This document shows positions 1 to 10,435 of a stretch of DNA of 64,000 bases, in pieces. The notes beneath the pieces are model-generated. The model worked only from the letters and a program-made list of their open reading frames with translations. It was not told where the DNA came from and searched no databases. The position numbers and the translations under genes were made by a program. Position 1 is the stretch's first letter. The number at the start of each line of letters is the position of its first letter. The stretch is from Orientallactaga sibirica (taxonomy: Eukaryota; Chordata; Mammalia; Rodentia; Dipodidae), in assembly GCA_036365145.1 (NCBI GenBank), contig JAEOAD010000029.1:25413001-25477000 (forward strand), read 5' to 3'.

Positions 1-503
1 TGTATTAAAATATAATAGGAGAATAACTTATGATTTATTAAGTTTATTTAAGGAATAATCACAAATCGTGGGGTTTATTTAAGGAAATAGGGATTCAGGA
101 AGTCATAAGCACATGCAAAGTAGGAAATATGTGTTCATGTGGACAACACAACATTGTCCATGAGATTCATTTAAGAGAAATGGCTGGAGCAGAGCAATAA
201 CCATGTGGAAGATAGAATCTAGGTGCTTATTTAGGGAGATTTTGAAGAAACACACATAGCATCTGCCCTGAGCTACCCCATGGAAGAAAGTTAAGGGACA
301 AATGGTTCTGGCTTAAGGAAGAATAGCAGAGAGAAAATATCACAGCAGAGACCAAGATATTTAAAGGAGTAATGAGTAATAAAGAGAAATACACTCATGG
401 TTACTCCAAGTTTAGAGAAATTACAGGTAGTAGGCCTAGAGTTAGAGAAAGCATTTAAGAGAAACCAGATATTTATTTTGCCCAGACTCATGACTTCTAT
501 TTG
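1..503. other. No gene; unclassified AT-rich sequence
   Basis: A-rich on the plus strand, with repeated 'tttaaggaa' and 'tttaagagaaa' motifs. No frame longer than about 66 codons, no SINE head and no recognisable LTR edge. It could be the continuation of the element to its right, but I cannot tie it to a family. Confidence 0.5.
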
Positions 504-546
504 TTTTTTTGAGGTAGGCTATCACTCTAGCTCAAGCTGACCTACA
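504..546 (-). mobile_element. B1 SINE, 3' fragment
   Basis: A T-run followed by 'gaggtaggctatcactctag' and 'ctcaagctgacctaca' matches the antisense of the B1 3' end, as in the fuller copy at 27319-27477. Only the last ~40 nt of B1 are present, so this is a severely 5'-truncated copy. Confidence 0.7.
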
Positions 547-1650
547 TTTCCCTTCTAGGGCTGATGTGATGCCCCAAGTAGTCACTGGGAGTGGGGCCCG
601 GCATTGGAGAGATGGTGGGATTGCTAGGTTCCACAGCACTGGCCAGATCAGGGAGTTGACTGGTGTGGGGGAGAGAGGGGCACTGGCCTAGGGGCACACA
701 CACAAGGGCACTTGTAGGCAGCACAGGGTGTTGAAGGTCTGTGATGGGGGAGTGGAGGAAGCCTTCAGGCCAGCCCACCAAGGGTACAAAACAAGGGGCA
801 GGAACACAGGTTGGCTATGTGCTCATTCGAAACAGCCTGTGGAAGCCTGACATGGGCCAGAAGCAGTGAGTGGGGTCTCCAGGAGACTGGGAAGGCACAT
901 AGGTCACCATCAGTGGCTTTGCTTGCCTATAACAGACACAGTGTGGCGGGCTTCCCTCCAGAAGACAGGGAAGGTGCACAGGCCCCTGACAGATGCTGTG
1001 TGCACCACCTACAGACACAGTGGGGTGGGGGGTTCACACTCAAAGACTGGACAAGGGCAGAGTCATCAGCAAACACTACCTGGGGGCCTCTGGGAGAGAG
1101 GGAAGATGTGGGCCTCTGTTAGTGGGGGCCTCTGGGAGAGAGGGAAGGCACTTTCTGGTCAGCATGTGCCTCCAGGAGAAAAGGAAGATGCTGGCTGTTT
1201 GGCGTTTGGTGGGGGCTTCTGGGAGAGACAGAAGGCATGGGCCACGGTCAGCCTAGCCATGGGGGAAGAGGGAAAGGGTGCAGTTACTGACACCTGCAAT
1301 GTGGGGGCTGTTCTCTGGGAGAGAGGGTCAGTGCATAGTCACAGAAGACACAGTGGTGAGGGGACTCCGGGAGTGTGGGACAACACAAAGGCCCCCATTC
1401 AGCCGAGCTTGCAGGTAGCTCAGCAGAGAACCTGGTCAGGGAGTCAGGCCTGGCAGCTGGGGCAGGTGGATGGGAGGACCCAAGTGTCTAGTGGGCTACC
1501 CAAGAGCATAGGAATCAGTAGATTCCCTGTTAGGACCCTGTATGCCGGCCCACTGGAGGTCTGCTAAGACCTACTCAAACTGAAGCCCACAGATCTTGCC
1601 TTGGGAGCTGAAGAATGGTTAGGAGGATGTCATCTTGTCCAGAATCCCCC
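547..1650. repeat. GC-rich degenerate tandem array, candidate L1 5' UTR
   Basis: This is an island of high GC in AT-rich surroundings. Units of about 40-47 bp containing 'cctctgggagagagggaaga' recur at about 1087-1250, with looser ~75-bp units (caggagac.gggaaggcacat...acagacacagtg) at 870-1030. The right end (1554-1577) shares a perfect 24-bp block with 18247-18270, followed by 'gccttggga...catcttgtcc'. Read on the minus strand that edge starts 'ggacaagatg', like the conserved start of many mammalian L1 5' UTRs. The long open frames here (e.g. 866-1567 plus) are low-complexity readings of the repeat and I do not call them genes. An LTR or simple minisatellite is an alternative. Confidence 0.5.
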
Positions 1651-2258
1651 AAATTATATTTATACCATCATAGAACACATTAAAATCATCTGTCTACATG
1701 TTACATTTAGTTTATACTGATTTTTATTTATATATTTATTTTATAATAAAGGCAGTTTAGTAAAATAAACCTGGAAATGTATTAACTTGACATAGACCTA
1801 CCAATGGTAAGAGAGAGAAAAAATATGTATATACATATATATTTTTTCCATACATATATAATTTTTCCATAGCACACACACACGTATATATGATAAAGAG
1901 AGTCCAAACTCTTAAAACTCTTTCTTCTTTCTGTCACCATGCCAGATGGCCAAGCCAGTCTTGGTTCAAGGCCTGGAAGACACATACTTTAAACTTGCTT
2001 GAGGTCTGAGATCAGGGAATGCCAATCCTTCCTAGAATCCATCTTATGATTTTAAACCGCATATGATTATTTATTGATATAATTTATATTATAGTGAGGT
2101 AGAAAAAGTGAGAGAAACCATTAAAATTTCAATATGTTAATCTTTATTGTGTCTCAATAATCTTTTGTGGCACTTTTATTTAGTTAGAAAAGCAAGTCTG
2201 TGGGGTGTCAGATTTATTCTTCTGGTCAGAGGTCCACATAAGTAGCTCTATGAGAGTC
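1651..2258. other. No gene; AT-rich with TA/CA-rich simple sequence
   Basis: Unique-looking AT-rich DNA. 'tatatatacatatat' and 'acacacacacg' low-complexity stretches lie at about 1825-1890. No family recognised. Confidence 0.5.
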
Positions 2259-2276
2259 AAGAGTGCTAAGATAGAA

Positions 2277-2452
2277 GCCGGGTGTGGTGGCGCACGCCTT
2301 TAATCCCAGCACTCGGGAGGCAGAGGTGGGAGGATCGCAGTGAGTTCAAGGCCACCATGAGACAACATAATAAATTCCAGATCAGCCTGGGCTAGTGCAA
2401 GACCCTACCTCGAAAAAACAAAAAAAACAAACAACAACAACAAAAAAAAAAA
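2277..2452 (+). mobile_element. B1 SINE, full length, young insertion
   Basis: Starts 'gccgggtgtggtggcgcacg', contains 'taatcccagcactcgggagg' and 'cagcctgggctagtgcaaga', and ends in an A/CA-rich tail. It is flanked by an exact 16-bp target-site duplication, aagagtgctaagatag, at 2259-2274 and 2453-2468, so this is an L1-driven retroposition with little decay since. B1 derives from 7SL RNA and uses an internal Pol III promoter. Confidence 0.95.
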
Positions 2453-2468
2453 AAGAGTGCTAAGATAG

Positions 2469-3454
2469 CATAGCATATATTTATATCTTGAAACAAGAAA
2501 GCTTGCACATAAGGAATTTCCTTACTTGTACTTAAATGCAGTCCAGGGAACCCTATGTTGAAGACACATGACTACCCATCTAAAAAACAAAAGATGGAAC
2601 TTTGGAATTACTCTCACATCTCTTTTTTTTTTTTTTCTCTAGAGTTTTACCTAGAGACCTTTTATATATTTTTCATGATTTAATCATTTTATCTTTGTAT
2701 AAAATTATATAGTACTCTCAAAATACCTTTCTTTAGCCATGTAAAATAAAAACCTTTTCATCAGACATTTATCAATTTTATACTCAACATATAGTATTTA
2801 AGATTCTCCTTTTTAATAATAGCATAAAGAAATAAAAATCAGATTTCACTTTTAATGTTTACCTAATGTATACATTTAGAATTTATCACCTGTCTGATTT
2901 GGAATAACATTTTTCTTTACTGTAGCATTGATTTGGGAAATACTTTTAAAATACATGAAAGCAGGTTAAACCAATTCATGTATGCTCAACATGAAAAATG
3001 CAGAACTCAGTAGGAGTCCCAAAGGTTTTTATTGTGAATCTTGAAATTGACACAGCATCTTAAGGACAAGATAGTTTTTAACAGTCATCTTTTTTTGTTG
3101 TTTGTTTGTTTTTTTGTGGCTCTGAAAGCCAACAACCTCTGACAAACACCCCACATGGATGATATGAATGGTTTGGTAAACTGAAGTAAAATTATTATTA
3201 AAACACAGGATAGTCCTGTAAACATGCATTTGCCATTATCACTATTAATTCACGAAAGTTACCAATAATATTTACCTCTCTAATTTTGAATTAAATGTTA
3301 TCCCACACAAGAACAAAAAGTGTTTGTTGGGCTAATATTTTAAACCTTTTTTTATTTAGTCCTGTGATATGGCATAGTTCTGACCCTCTCTTAGCACTAG
3401 ACCCTATACAGCTGTTTATATAATTCCTTAGTAAGGAAACAAGCAAGCAAATAA
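2469..3454. other. No gene; AT-rich unclassified sequence
   Basis: AT-rich DNA with short T-runs (2622-2636, 3091-3117). No coding frame or repeat head was recognised. Confidence 0.5.
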
Positions 3455-3919
3455 ATGTTTTGTTGGTATGTTAATTGCAATCATCCTTGTAGTCACATCC
3501 ATAGCAGTGGCTGAAGGTACTGCTCCAGCTGCTCTTGCTGTTTCCCTTCAAACTTACAAATATATATGACAAATATTACCATTAAATTATCTGTTTAAGC
3601 TGCTATTTGACTGCATTATCATTGTTTAAGCCCTTTTATAAATGACATACAAGAAAAATTACAATAATTCATAAAATTAAAATACAAAGCTTAATAACAA
3701 ACCATAGATGCATTAAATGATGTGACTAATTGGCTAAACCCCTCAAATTGGTTCTCTGGCCTCAATCTAAGATCTTGGGTCTTTTCTGCTATTTTAATTG
3801 TTGGTATTATATGTTTTCTTCTAGTACATATGATCATCTCCTGGTCTCCTCACTCACCAAAACTTGTCTTCGGTATTGAACTCCACTCCTCACCTGATGA
3901 GGTTCTCAGAAGAAATTGA
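3455..3919 (+). pseudogene. Endogenous retrovirus env transmembrane-subunit remnant (class II, beta-like)
   Basis: From about 3455 one frame gives a hydrophobic stretch followed by an Ala/Val/Thr-rich segment (including IAIILVVTSIAVAEG), as expected of a fusion-peptide region. Stops then interrupt it near 3555-3720. From 3722 a second open part carries 'WLNPSNWFSGL' and then about 20 hydrophobic residues, as expected for the membrane-proximal and membrane-spanning part of a beta-type env. It ends at 3919, just before a polypurine tract and an LTR, which is where env lies in a provirus. The gap between the two parts is shorter than in a complete TM subunit, so the middle is deleted or decayed. 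No function is possible. The family call is from architecture plus sequence character, not a search. Confidence 0.6.
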
Positions 3920-3927
3920 GATTGTAG

Positions 3928-3942
3928 AAAACAAAAAGGGGG
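3928..3942 (+). other. Retroviral polypurine tract
   Basis: The purine run 'aaaacaaaaaggggg' (one C) ends immediately before a 5'-TG of the LTR. This is the standard plus-strand primer site at the env/3' LTR junction. Confidence 0.75.
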
Positions 3943-4434
3943 TGTTGAAGTTTAAACTTTTACCATAGTTCATACATACCCTACTAGCACAGTACTGGTC
4001 CTCAGCAATGTATACTTTTTCATTAATCTTGTGCACTGCTTTCTATATATTGTGTTCTTTTCTCTATAAGCTAACACATCAGCCGGTGACCCACCCAGTG
4101 AGTATTTTTCACCAAATCCTAATTGACATATCAGCAAAGATTCTTCTCTTAATCATCCCCATCATTTCTTTACATAGGATAAGCTTAATTTTAAAAAAAT
4201 ATGTAAACTCCTTGGATGACTAACCTTTATGAACGATTCCCAGATATACTCTCTTTAAGATTTTTAATTAGTTACCTGCTACTTGGAATTTTTACCTATA
4301 ACCTTCACTGTAAGCAGGGGAACGTTCTCTAATAAAAGGAAAGCACCCCTTTCAGCTGTGCATTCTCCAGTTGTCTTTTTTTTTTTTTTTTTAAAAATGT
4401 CTGTCGATATCTTTCTTTGTCTTTATACCTTACA
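3943..4434 (+). mobile_element. 3' LTR of class II endogenous retrovirus
   Basis: About 492 bp starting 'tgttgaag' right after the polypurine tract and ending 'ccttaca', so it has TG...CA ends. It contains 'ctaataaaagg' (AATAAA signal at about 4331) followed by a T-rich stretch and 'ttgtcttt', fitting an R-U5 layout. No matching 5' LTR or gag-pol lies upstream in the window, so this is the 3' stump of a provirus truncated on its left. Confidence 0.65.
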
Positions 4435-5523
4435 TTAACTTATAATAATAATATAATTTAGGGTAGGGCTAGAAGGCACACTAAAATGCTATTTAAGGTC
4501 TTTAAAGCCTTAAAGGATCAACATGACCTGTGGAAATGAAATCTGAGATCAGCTGTGTATACAGTCAACCATGCCCACAAATAAAAGTTCCTGATTCAAC
4601 GTGTCATATGAACTTCCCAAGTTCACAGCAGTCTATTATATTCTCAGAAATAGACATGGGCAATGATTAATACAATAGATGAGTCTATGAAGAGTAAATA
4701 GTTAATGAGTCATTGGTTGAAGGTACTCTGCTATACTTGTACATCTCTGTCACTCCTGCTGACTGATTTTAATCTGCACCATTTCCCTCTAATAAAAACA
4801 ATTATAAGTGTGCCTACTTTTACGGACTTCTGCAAGTCAAACTGCAAATTTTTAAACCTGAGTCAATTTGGTAAGTTCCTGAACTTCCAGTTGATATCAT
4901 TAGAGAAAGTATGTCCACATTGTATTCCTAACTTTAAAGATGCATAAATATTTAATTCAAGGTAATCTTGTTCAGTATATCCTGGCTTTTAGAGAAAATA
5001 ATTTGGAAAGTATTTTGGCAATGAGTTATGCTACGCATTGCAGAATAAACACCATAAATCCCTGGCCAATTACCTGTATAATAATTAATAAGAGTATTTA
5101 TTAATTGTCAAGTCATTTGTCAAGTAAGTTATCTATATGTTTAAATACAGGTATTGTGTGGATAATCACAATTAATACTATAAGTAATGAAGCTCAATGA
5201 GGATATTTCTTAGGAAAATATTTTGTGAAATTTTATAAAGATACTTGACTACATAAAGCATTATTTTTCTTAAGACAACATCATGCAGAAAAAAAAAGAG
5301 ATACATGCAAACAACCCAAATATAAATTCTACTATGTTATAATAAGACTCTGAAATTAAAATGAAATCTCAAGAAATAAAGAGAAAAGAAAGAACACATG
5401 TAAATTCACCTGACAGGCCCTTTCAGTAGAAATGTTATTGACTCAGAGACGATGGAACCTGACTTTCATAGTAAAGGCAAAATCTGCAATAAAGAATGTA
5501 AAACATAGAAAAGCTACTTTTAA
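4435..5523. other. No gene; unclassified AT-rich DNA
   Basis: No SINE, LTR or coding frame was recognised across this kilobase. AT-rich with unremarkable composition. Confidence 0.5.
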
Positions 5524-5534
5524 AAAATGAAGGA

Positions 5535-5686
5535 GGGGCTGGAGAGATGGCTTAGTGCTTACGTGCTTGCCTGTGAAGCCTAAGGACCCTGATTTGAGGC
5601 TCGATTCCCCAGGACCCACGTAAGCCAGATGCACAAGATGGCACATGCATCTGGAGTTTGTTTGCAGTGGCTGGAGGCCATGTTGT

Positions 5687-5726
<40 letters not shown>

Positions 5727-5774
5727 GCCTCTTTCTCTGTCCCTCTCAAATAAAGTAAAATAAAATAAAAAACC
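5535..5774 (+). mobile_element. DIP-like B2-superfamily SINE, short form
   Basis: tRNA-like head 'ggggctggagagatggctta' with A-box and B-box-like 'ctcgattcccc', then 'gatgcacaagatggcacatg', '(ct)n' and an A-rich tail. It is directly followed by a long-form copy, and the duplicated target (aaaatgaaggag) lies before this one and after the second one. Confidence 0.9.
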
Positions 5775-6081
5775 AGGGCTGGAGAGATGGCTAAGTGGTT
5801 AAGGCGCCTGCCTGCTAAGCCTAAGAACGCTGGTTCCAATCTCCAGGTCCCACGTTTAGCCTGATGCAAAGTGACACAAGGGTGCAATGCCACACTTGAC
5901 CACAAGGGGGTGCACACATCTGGATTTTGTTCACAGCAGCTGAGAGACTGCTGGCACGCTCATCTCTATCTGTCTCCCTCTCCCTCTCTCTCTGTCTCTC
6001 TCTCTCCAAAATTTAATTTAATTTAATTTAATTTAATTTAATTTAATTTAATTTAAAAAATAAATCAAAAAAGAAAGAAAG
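5775..6081 (+). mobile_element. DIP-like B2-superfamily SINE, long form
   Basis: Head 'gggctggagagatggctaag', then 'gttccaatctccaggtccca', 'gatgcaaagtgacacaaggg', 'gaccacaagggggtgcacac', a CT-rich run, and a tail of repeated 'tttaa' units (6009-6055). The TSD aaaatgaaggag is at 6082-6093, pairing with 5524-5535. Confidence 0.9.
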
Positions 6082-6148
6082 AAAATGAAGGAGAACAAAG
6101 CTACAGTAATCAAAATTGTATAGTACTTTGATTTTAAAAAAGCAAGCC

Positions 6149-6447
6149 AGAGTCTTGGTGATGGCTCAACAGTTAAAGGCCCTTGCCTACAAACCTGCTG
6201 GCCCAGGTTCAGTTCCCCAGCATCCATGCAAAGCCACACGCAAAGTGGTGCATATGTCTGTGATCTCAACATGTCTATGTCAATGGGAGGCTGAACCATA
6301 AAGCTCAGTAGTCCACTAGACTGGTATACATACAGCTGGAGAGGCAAACACAAGGGAGACCCTATCCCAGGTAAGGTGGCAGGAGTGGACCAACATCCTG
6401 GGGCTGTCCTTAGACTTACACACACACAAATGTGTGTGGGGGGGTGT
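6149..6447 (+). mobile_element. B4 SINE, copy 1 of the duplication
   Basis: tRNA-like head 'ttggtgatggctcaacagtt' plus 'ggttcagttccccagcatcc', then a B1-like body ('tgtgatctcaacatg', 'gggaggctga', 'gagaccctatcccag') and a CA-rich end. A tRNA/ID head joined to a B1-like body is the B4 architecture. Confidence 0.7.
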
Positions 6448-6708
6448 AAAATTAGCCAAATGAAATCTAAAATGTCTGACATATGTGGGCAATTAATTTT
6501 GTCAAGAATATTATGATAATTAATTGGATAAAAGCCAATATTTTCAATAAATGATACTGAGAAAATGTCTACATATAAAGGGAGGTATCAAAAAAATTAA
6601 GTCAGAATCCATGGTCAAGAAACTCAGACTTCAGAAGGAGAACAAAGTGCAAGAACAAAGCTACAGTAATCAAAATTGTATAGTACTTTGATTTTAAAAA
6701 AGCAAGCC

Positions 6709-7007
6709 AGAGTCTTGGTGATGGCTCAACAGTTAAAGGCCCTTGCCTACAAACCTGCTGGCCCAGGTTCAGTTCCCCAGCATCCATGCAAAGCCACACG
6801 CAAAGTGGTGCATATGTCTGTGATCTCAACATGTCTATGTCAATGGGAGGCTGAACCATAAAGCTCAGTAGTCCACTAGACTGGTATACATACAGCTGGA
6901 GAGGCAAACACAAGGGAGACCCTATCCCAGGTAAGGTGGCAGGAGTGGACCAACATCCTGGGGCTGTCCTTAGACTTACACACACACAAATGTGTGTGGG
7001 GGGGTGT
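6709..7007 (+). mobile_element. B4 SINE, copy 2 of the duplication
   Basis: Same sequence as 6149-6447 at +560. It arose by tandem duplication of the locus, not by a second retroposition, because the flanking L1 sequence is duplicated with it. Confidence 0.75.
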
Positions 7008-7200
7008 AAAATTAGCCAAATGAAATCTAAAATGTCTGACATATGTGGGCAATTAATTTTGTCAAGAATATTATGATAATTAATTGGATAAAAGCCAATA
7101 TTTTCAATAAATGATACTGAGAAAATGTCTACATATAAAAGGGGAGGTATCTGGAAATTAAGTCAGAATCCCATGGTCAAGAAACTCAGACTTCAGAAAG

Positions 7201-7306
7201 AAACCCCCACTGCTCTCTGGCGAAGAAGAGTGAGCTTGCACACCAAAAAAAAAATAAATAAATAAATAAAGGAAAGAAAGAAAGAAAAGAAATCTCTCAA
7301 ATAAAC
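7201..7306. repeat. A-rich simple sequence (AATA/GAAA)
   Basis: 'caccaaaaaaaaaataaata...ggaaagaaagaaagaaaag' at about 7242-7291 looks like a decayed SINE or L1 tail that has expanded into tetranucleotide repeats. Confidence 0.6.
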
Positions 7307-7850
7307 TTGCATACCTCCTTTGATCCAAGCTGCTCTCATTCTTGGTTGGCGAATCTGTTTTCTTTTACAGATGTCAGAGATAATGGAGGACAGTCAAAAT
7401 CCATCAATCAGAGAAGATTGCCAACTGCCCACCATGAGACTTTTCCCTCTATCATATCAGCCACAGCCCAGGAGAAATTGCAGAAAATGAGGTGACATGA
7501 ATACTGCTCTTCCTGATAATCTGACAACCAGCTGTAGGGTGATGGTGACAGACCTGGTGATCTGTCCAGTGGCTACAGAGAACTCCACACTAAATCATAC
7601 TGCCAACTGGGCTGCCATGGCTCAGGGAACTTTGCAGAAGAGGGGGCAGAAAGATTGTAAGAACCACAGAGTGGATAGATAAATACTCTAAGATCTAGTC
7701 ACCTCCCTTTGCTACTCCACAGGGACTGACTGAGGTCTTCATGCCCGACAGTAAATACCATAGCCACAATAAGGAGGACCCTCAATGGTAATAGGAGCTG
7801 GGGCAGGGGGAAAAGAATATAATCTATTACATATAAAATAAAATAAAAAT
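7307..7850 (+). mobile_element. L1 3' UTR fragment
   Basis: Contains 'gctcagggaactttgcagaa' then 'gagggggcagaaagattgta', a hallmark of rodent L1 3' UTRs that recurs in this window at 26160-26215, 48660-48705 and 55965-56010. It ends in the A-rich 'aaaataaaataaaa' at about 7828-7850. Confidence 0.75.
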
Positions 7851-7859
7851 TTAAATAAG

Positions 7860-8225
7860 TGTCTTGTATAAAATAAGCATGCAATAAAAATTACTTTATG
7901 AAGTATTAAAAAAGGAGAGGTAAACACATTCCCAGATTCCCAGTAAGCAAAAGAAAATAGCTCCACCCTATATATTCTATTAGAAATATTACAAGTAACT
8001 CATTAAACTGAAAGAAAATGACATTAGTAGACAAAATGAAAGTATTAGAAGATATAAAATCCATGTAATATAACTTCACAATGTTTTAATACTATCAACA
8101 TGGGGATAAATCATTCATATTTGCAATATGAAAGCTAAAAAGCAAAAGGCAGTATGAGTAGTGATGCCTACCTTCTTATATTAATATAGACAATACAGAA
8201 GTAAAAAAAAATATCAAAACGTAAG
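7860..8225 (+). mobile_element. Probable L1 ORF2 fragment, left part
   Basis: Decayed A-rich sequence including 'gaaagctaaaagcaaaaggcag'-type text and 'ttatattaatatagacaata', in the order expected upstream of the clearer ORF2 piece at 8595. The two are separated by an antisense L1 3' UTR piece. This assignment is weaker than the others. Confidence 0.4.
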
Positions 8226-8592
8226 AATTTTTTTTCTTTGGTTTCTTTTTTTCTCTATTAATTATGTACATAGTGTGTAAACAGCCATGTTGGTACCATC
8301 GTTAGCCTCCTCCCTGTCCTCCCCCCTCTGAAGGGAAGCTCCTCCTTGGAGATTGTGGAGATAGTCATCAGTGATGGGGAAGAGGGAATGTCTCTGTACA
8401 TAACGTCCCAACTTGTGGCTCTAACAATCTTTCCACCCCCTCTTCTGTGATTTTCCCTGAGTCATGTTGGGTTCATTTTAGGTCTACTTCAATGATGAGA
8501 TCTTGGGAGCCTCTGTGTCTGTGGATCTCTAGTTTGCTAGGAGTTGAGTGTTCTGTGTCTATATCTTTTACCCTTGTGCTGGTTCAATGCAA
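8226..8592 (-). mobile_element. L1 3' UTR fragment
   Basis: The plus strand reads T-rich start, 'gttggtaccatcgttagcct', 'aacgtcccaacttgtggctc', 'gagttgagtgttctgtgtct', which is the antisense of the 3' UTR family also seen at 13083, 21655 and (sense) 48538. The 3' end is on the left, with the poly-T at 8229-8253. Confidence 0.7.
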
Positions 8593-8594
8593 TT

Positions 8595-8650
8595 TTTATT
8601 GAAACAAAAATGTTCTTCAAATTAATAAAACTGTCCTACAATTTGTATGG

Positions 8651-8684
<34 letters not shown>

Positions 8685-9115
8685 CACAGAGGAATGAAAG
8701 TGAATACCATCTTGTGAAAAAGATAATAGTACTAAACATTATACTTCCTTACTCCAACATATACTATCAATTTATATCATTAAATATTGTGGTTTGGCCT
8801 AAACAGAAATCTAGACCATTAGAGCACCATAGAATCCTTATATGTATAGTCACCTATATAACCAATTAATTTTCAATAATAGTGCTGAGTACCCATTGTA
8901 GAATGATAATCTTTTCAGAAAATGGTGCTTAGTAAATTAGTTTTATACATTCAGAAGCATTTAACTAGATCTTTATCTCTCACCATTGATAAAAATAAAC
9001 TCAAAATGGAATCAAGACCTATAAATAAGAGAAATTATACTATATTTAATAATAATAATAAGGTACTTTGGAATTCCAGCAGGTAAAATAAAGGAGCTTG
9101 AATGTTTTCATCTTA
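8595..9115 (+). mobile_element. L1 ORF2 fragment
   Basis: 'ttcttcaaattaataaaact', 'aatggtgcttagtaaattag', 'ctttatctctcaccattgat' and 'aaactcaaaatggaatcaag' follow the order of distal L1 ORF2. A (CA)n run at 8653-8682 interrupts it. Many stops. Confidence 0.75.
8653..8682 (+). repeat. (AC)n microsatellite
   Basis: About 15 uninterrupted AC units within the L1 ORF2 fragment. Confidence 0.95.
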
Positions 9116-10066
9116 AACAAGTGATAAGTGCATAAGCAGTTATAAAAATGCTTAACATGGATTAAAAATTATACAAGGTTTACTTGTGTCAAATATCTTA
9201 AGATGTCCCCATACATATGTATAGTTTTATTACATTGTATATCAGCTAAAACACAAATTTAAAATTTAAAATTGTACTCTGTAGCCTAATAGCTGTTTAT
9301 CTTGGTAACAGAGGAAATGTTTTAGAATTTTAATATGTCAAATGGAAACCACATGCTAATGATGTTGAAGATAGGTTTGCAATCTTGGTTTGTTCCCAAA
9401 CAGTGATTTTTAACTTTCTCAAGGCATTCCTATATCATGAAAAAAACCTCTGAGTATACATTATTTTCTATTTTTTACTGCTGTAATGAATCAAAAACAC
9501 AATCTCTATGCTTATACTTGTGACCAAACATTGTCCTCCAACTTACGAATTTTTACCAGCAATAAAGCAAGATAACCAATCTGATAGATTATGCCAATAG
9601 GAATACTAAAGGTAATGCCAGAAAACACTAATCTCATAGTGAGATTATCAGAAAGGAAGAAAATAATGATGACATACACACCACTTTCTAGCAGGAGAGG
9701 TAAATTTGCCTGGGATACTCTGATTATGTGTAGAACACATACTACAGCATTATCCTAAATAAGAAACAAGTAACTGGTTGCCAGTTGTTGTTAGAAAACA
9801 TTGAATTTCTAACCCTTCTAATCAGCTGTGCTAGGAGATAGACTTCTGCCTGTAGAGAAAGCCTGCTAGGGAGTAATAGCTGGACCAACCATTCATACTA
9901 TGGTAAGGCCTGGAAAGCTGTGCATAAGGTATAAGCAGTATTTGCAATATAGTCTTCATATGTTTGTACATTACAAATAGTTTTAAGAATCAGTTGCAAA
10001 AGATGGACTTGTATAATTAATTTAGCTTGTCTTAATTTTGACTGGAAGTGGAAACAGACAAGCAGT
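9116..10066. other. No gene; unclassified AT-rich DNA
   Basis: No recognisable repeat head, LTR edge or coding frame. Confidence 0.5.
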
Positions 10067-10071
10067 GGTAT

Positions 10072-10435
10072 ATATTGCTGAGACGATTTTCCAAACCAGG
10101 CACATTTATGGAGGAAGGGATTTATTGAAGATAGAGGGGAAGTTCCATAATGGCAGAAGAAGCTAGCCTGCTTTCACAGGCCAAACAGAGAGAAAAAAAT
10201 GCCACAAGCCAAAATCCAAAAGCCATACCGCAAACAAACCAACTTCAGAAATTCCAGGCAGAACTTAGGCACTTTGCATATCTTTAGATTGGAATTCCAA
10301 ATCTGCCATCACAACTTAGGGCTGAACCCCAAGATCAGCCCAGTTACCCCTCCTCCAGCTAGGTGGCTGCAGATATAAATTACAAACTTCAATAAAATCT
10401 TGAATATATTGGGGACCATTCATTCAACTACCACA
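10072..10435 (-). mobile_element. ERVL-MaLR (ORR1/MT-like) solo LTR
   Basis: Its antisense starts 'tgtggtagtttgaatgaatg' and runs parallel to the LTRs at 29005-29399 and 46459-46881 (shared 'tctgcagccacct', 'aaagatatgcaaa', 'gtgcctgg'). 'ggtat' occurs at 10067-10071 and 10436-10440, a possible 5-bp TSD of the size MaLR elements make. The left edge is worn, so that boundary is approximate. Confidence 0.75.

Larger units (their letters stand above)
6082..7200 (+). mobile_element. L1 ORF2 fragment carrying a B4 SINE, tandemly duplicated
   Basis: Segments such as 'agctacagtaatcaaaattg' and 'ttcaataaatgatactgaga' fit the distal ORF2 (C-terminal to the RT core) of a decayed L1, with a B4 inserted between them. 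The whole unit occurs twice at a constant 560-bp offset (about 6093-6652 and 6653-7198). Lines 6101-6560 and 6661-7120 look identical by eye. The copies diverge only near their right ends. Stops are everywhere, so it is dead. Confidence 0.7.

Noticed and set aside
866..1567. 233-codon plus-strand frame, the longest in the window
   Set aside because: It lies across degenerate GC-rich tandem units; the translation is a repeated Gly/Arg/Trp-rich pattern in several frames at once, as expected of a repeat and not a protein.
5552..7042. Frames of 121-146 codons on the minus strand, two of them near identical
   Set aside because: They read through SINEs and the duplicated L1/B4 unit; identity between the two reflects the tandem duplication.
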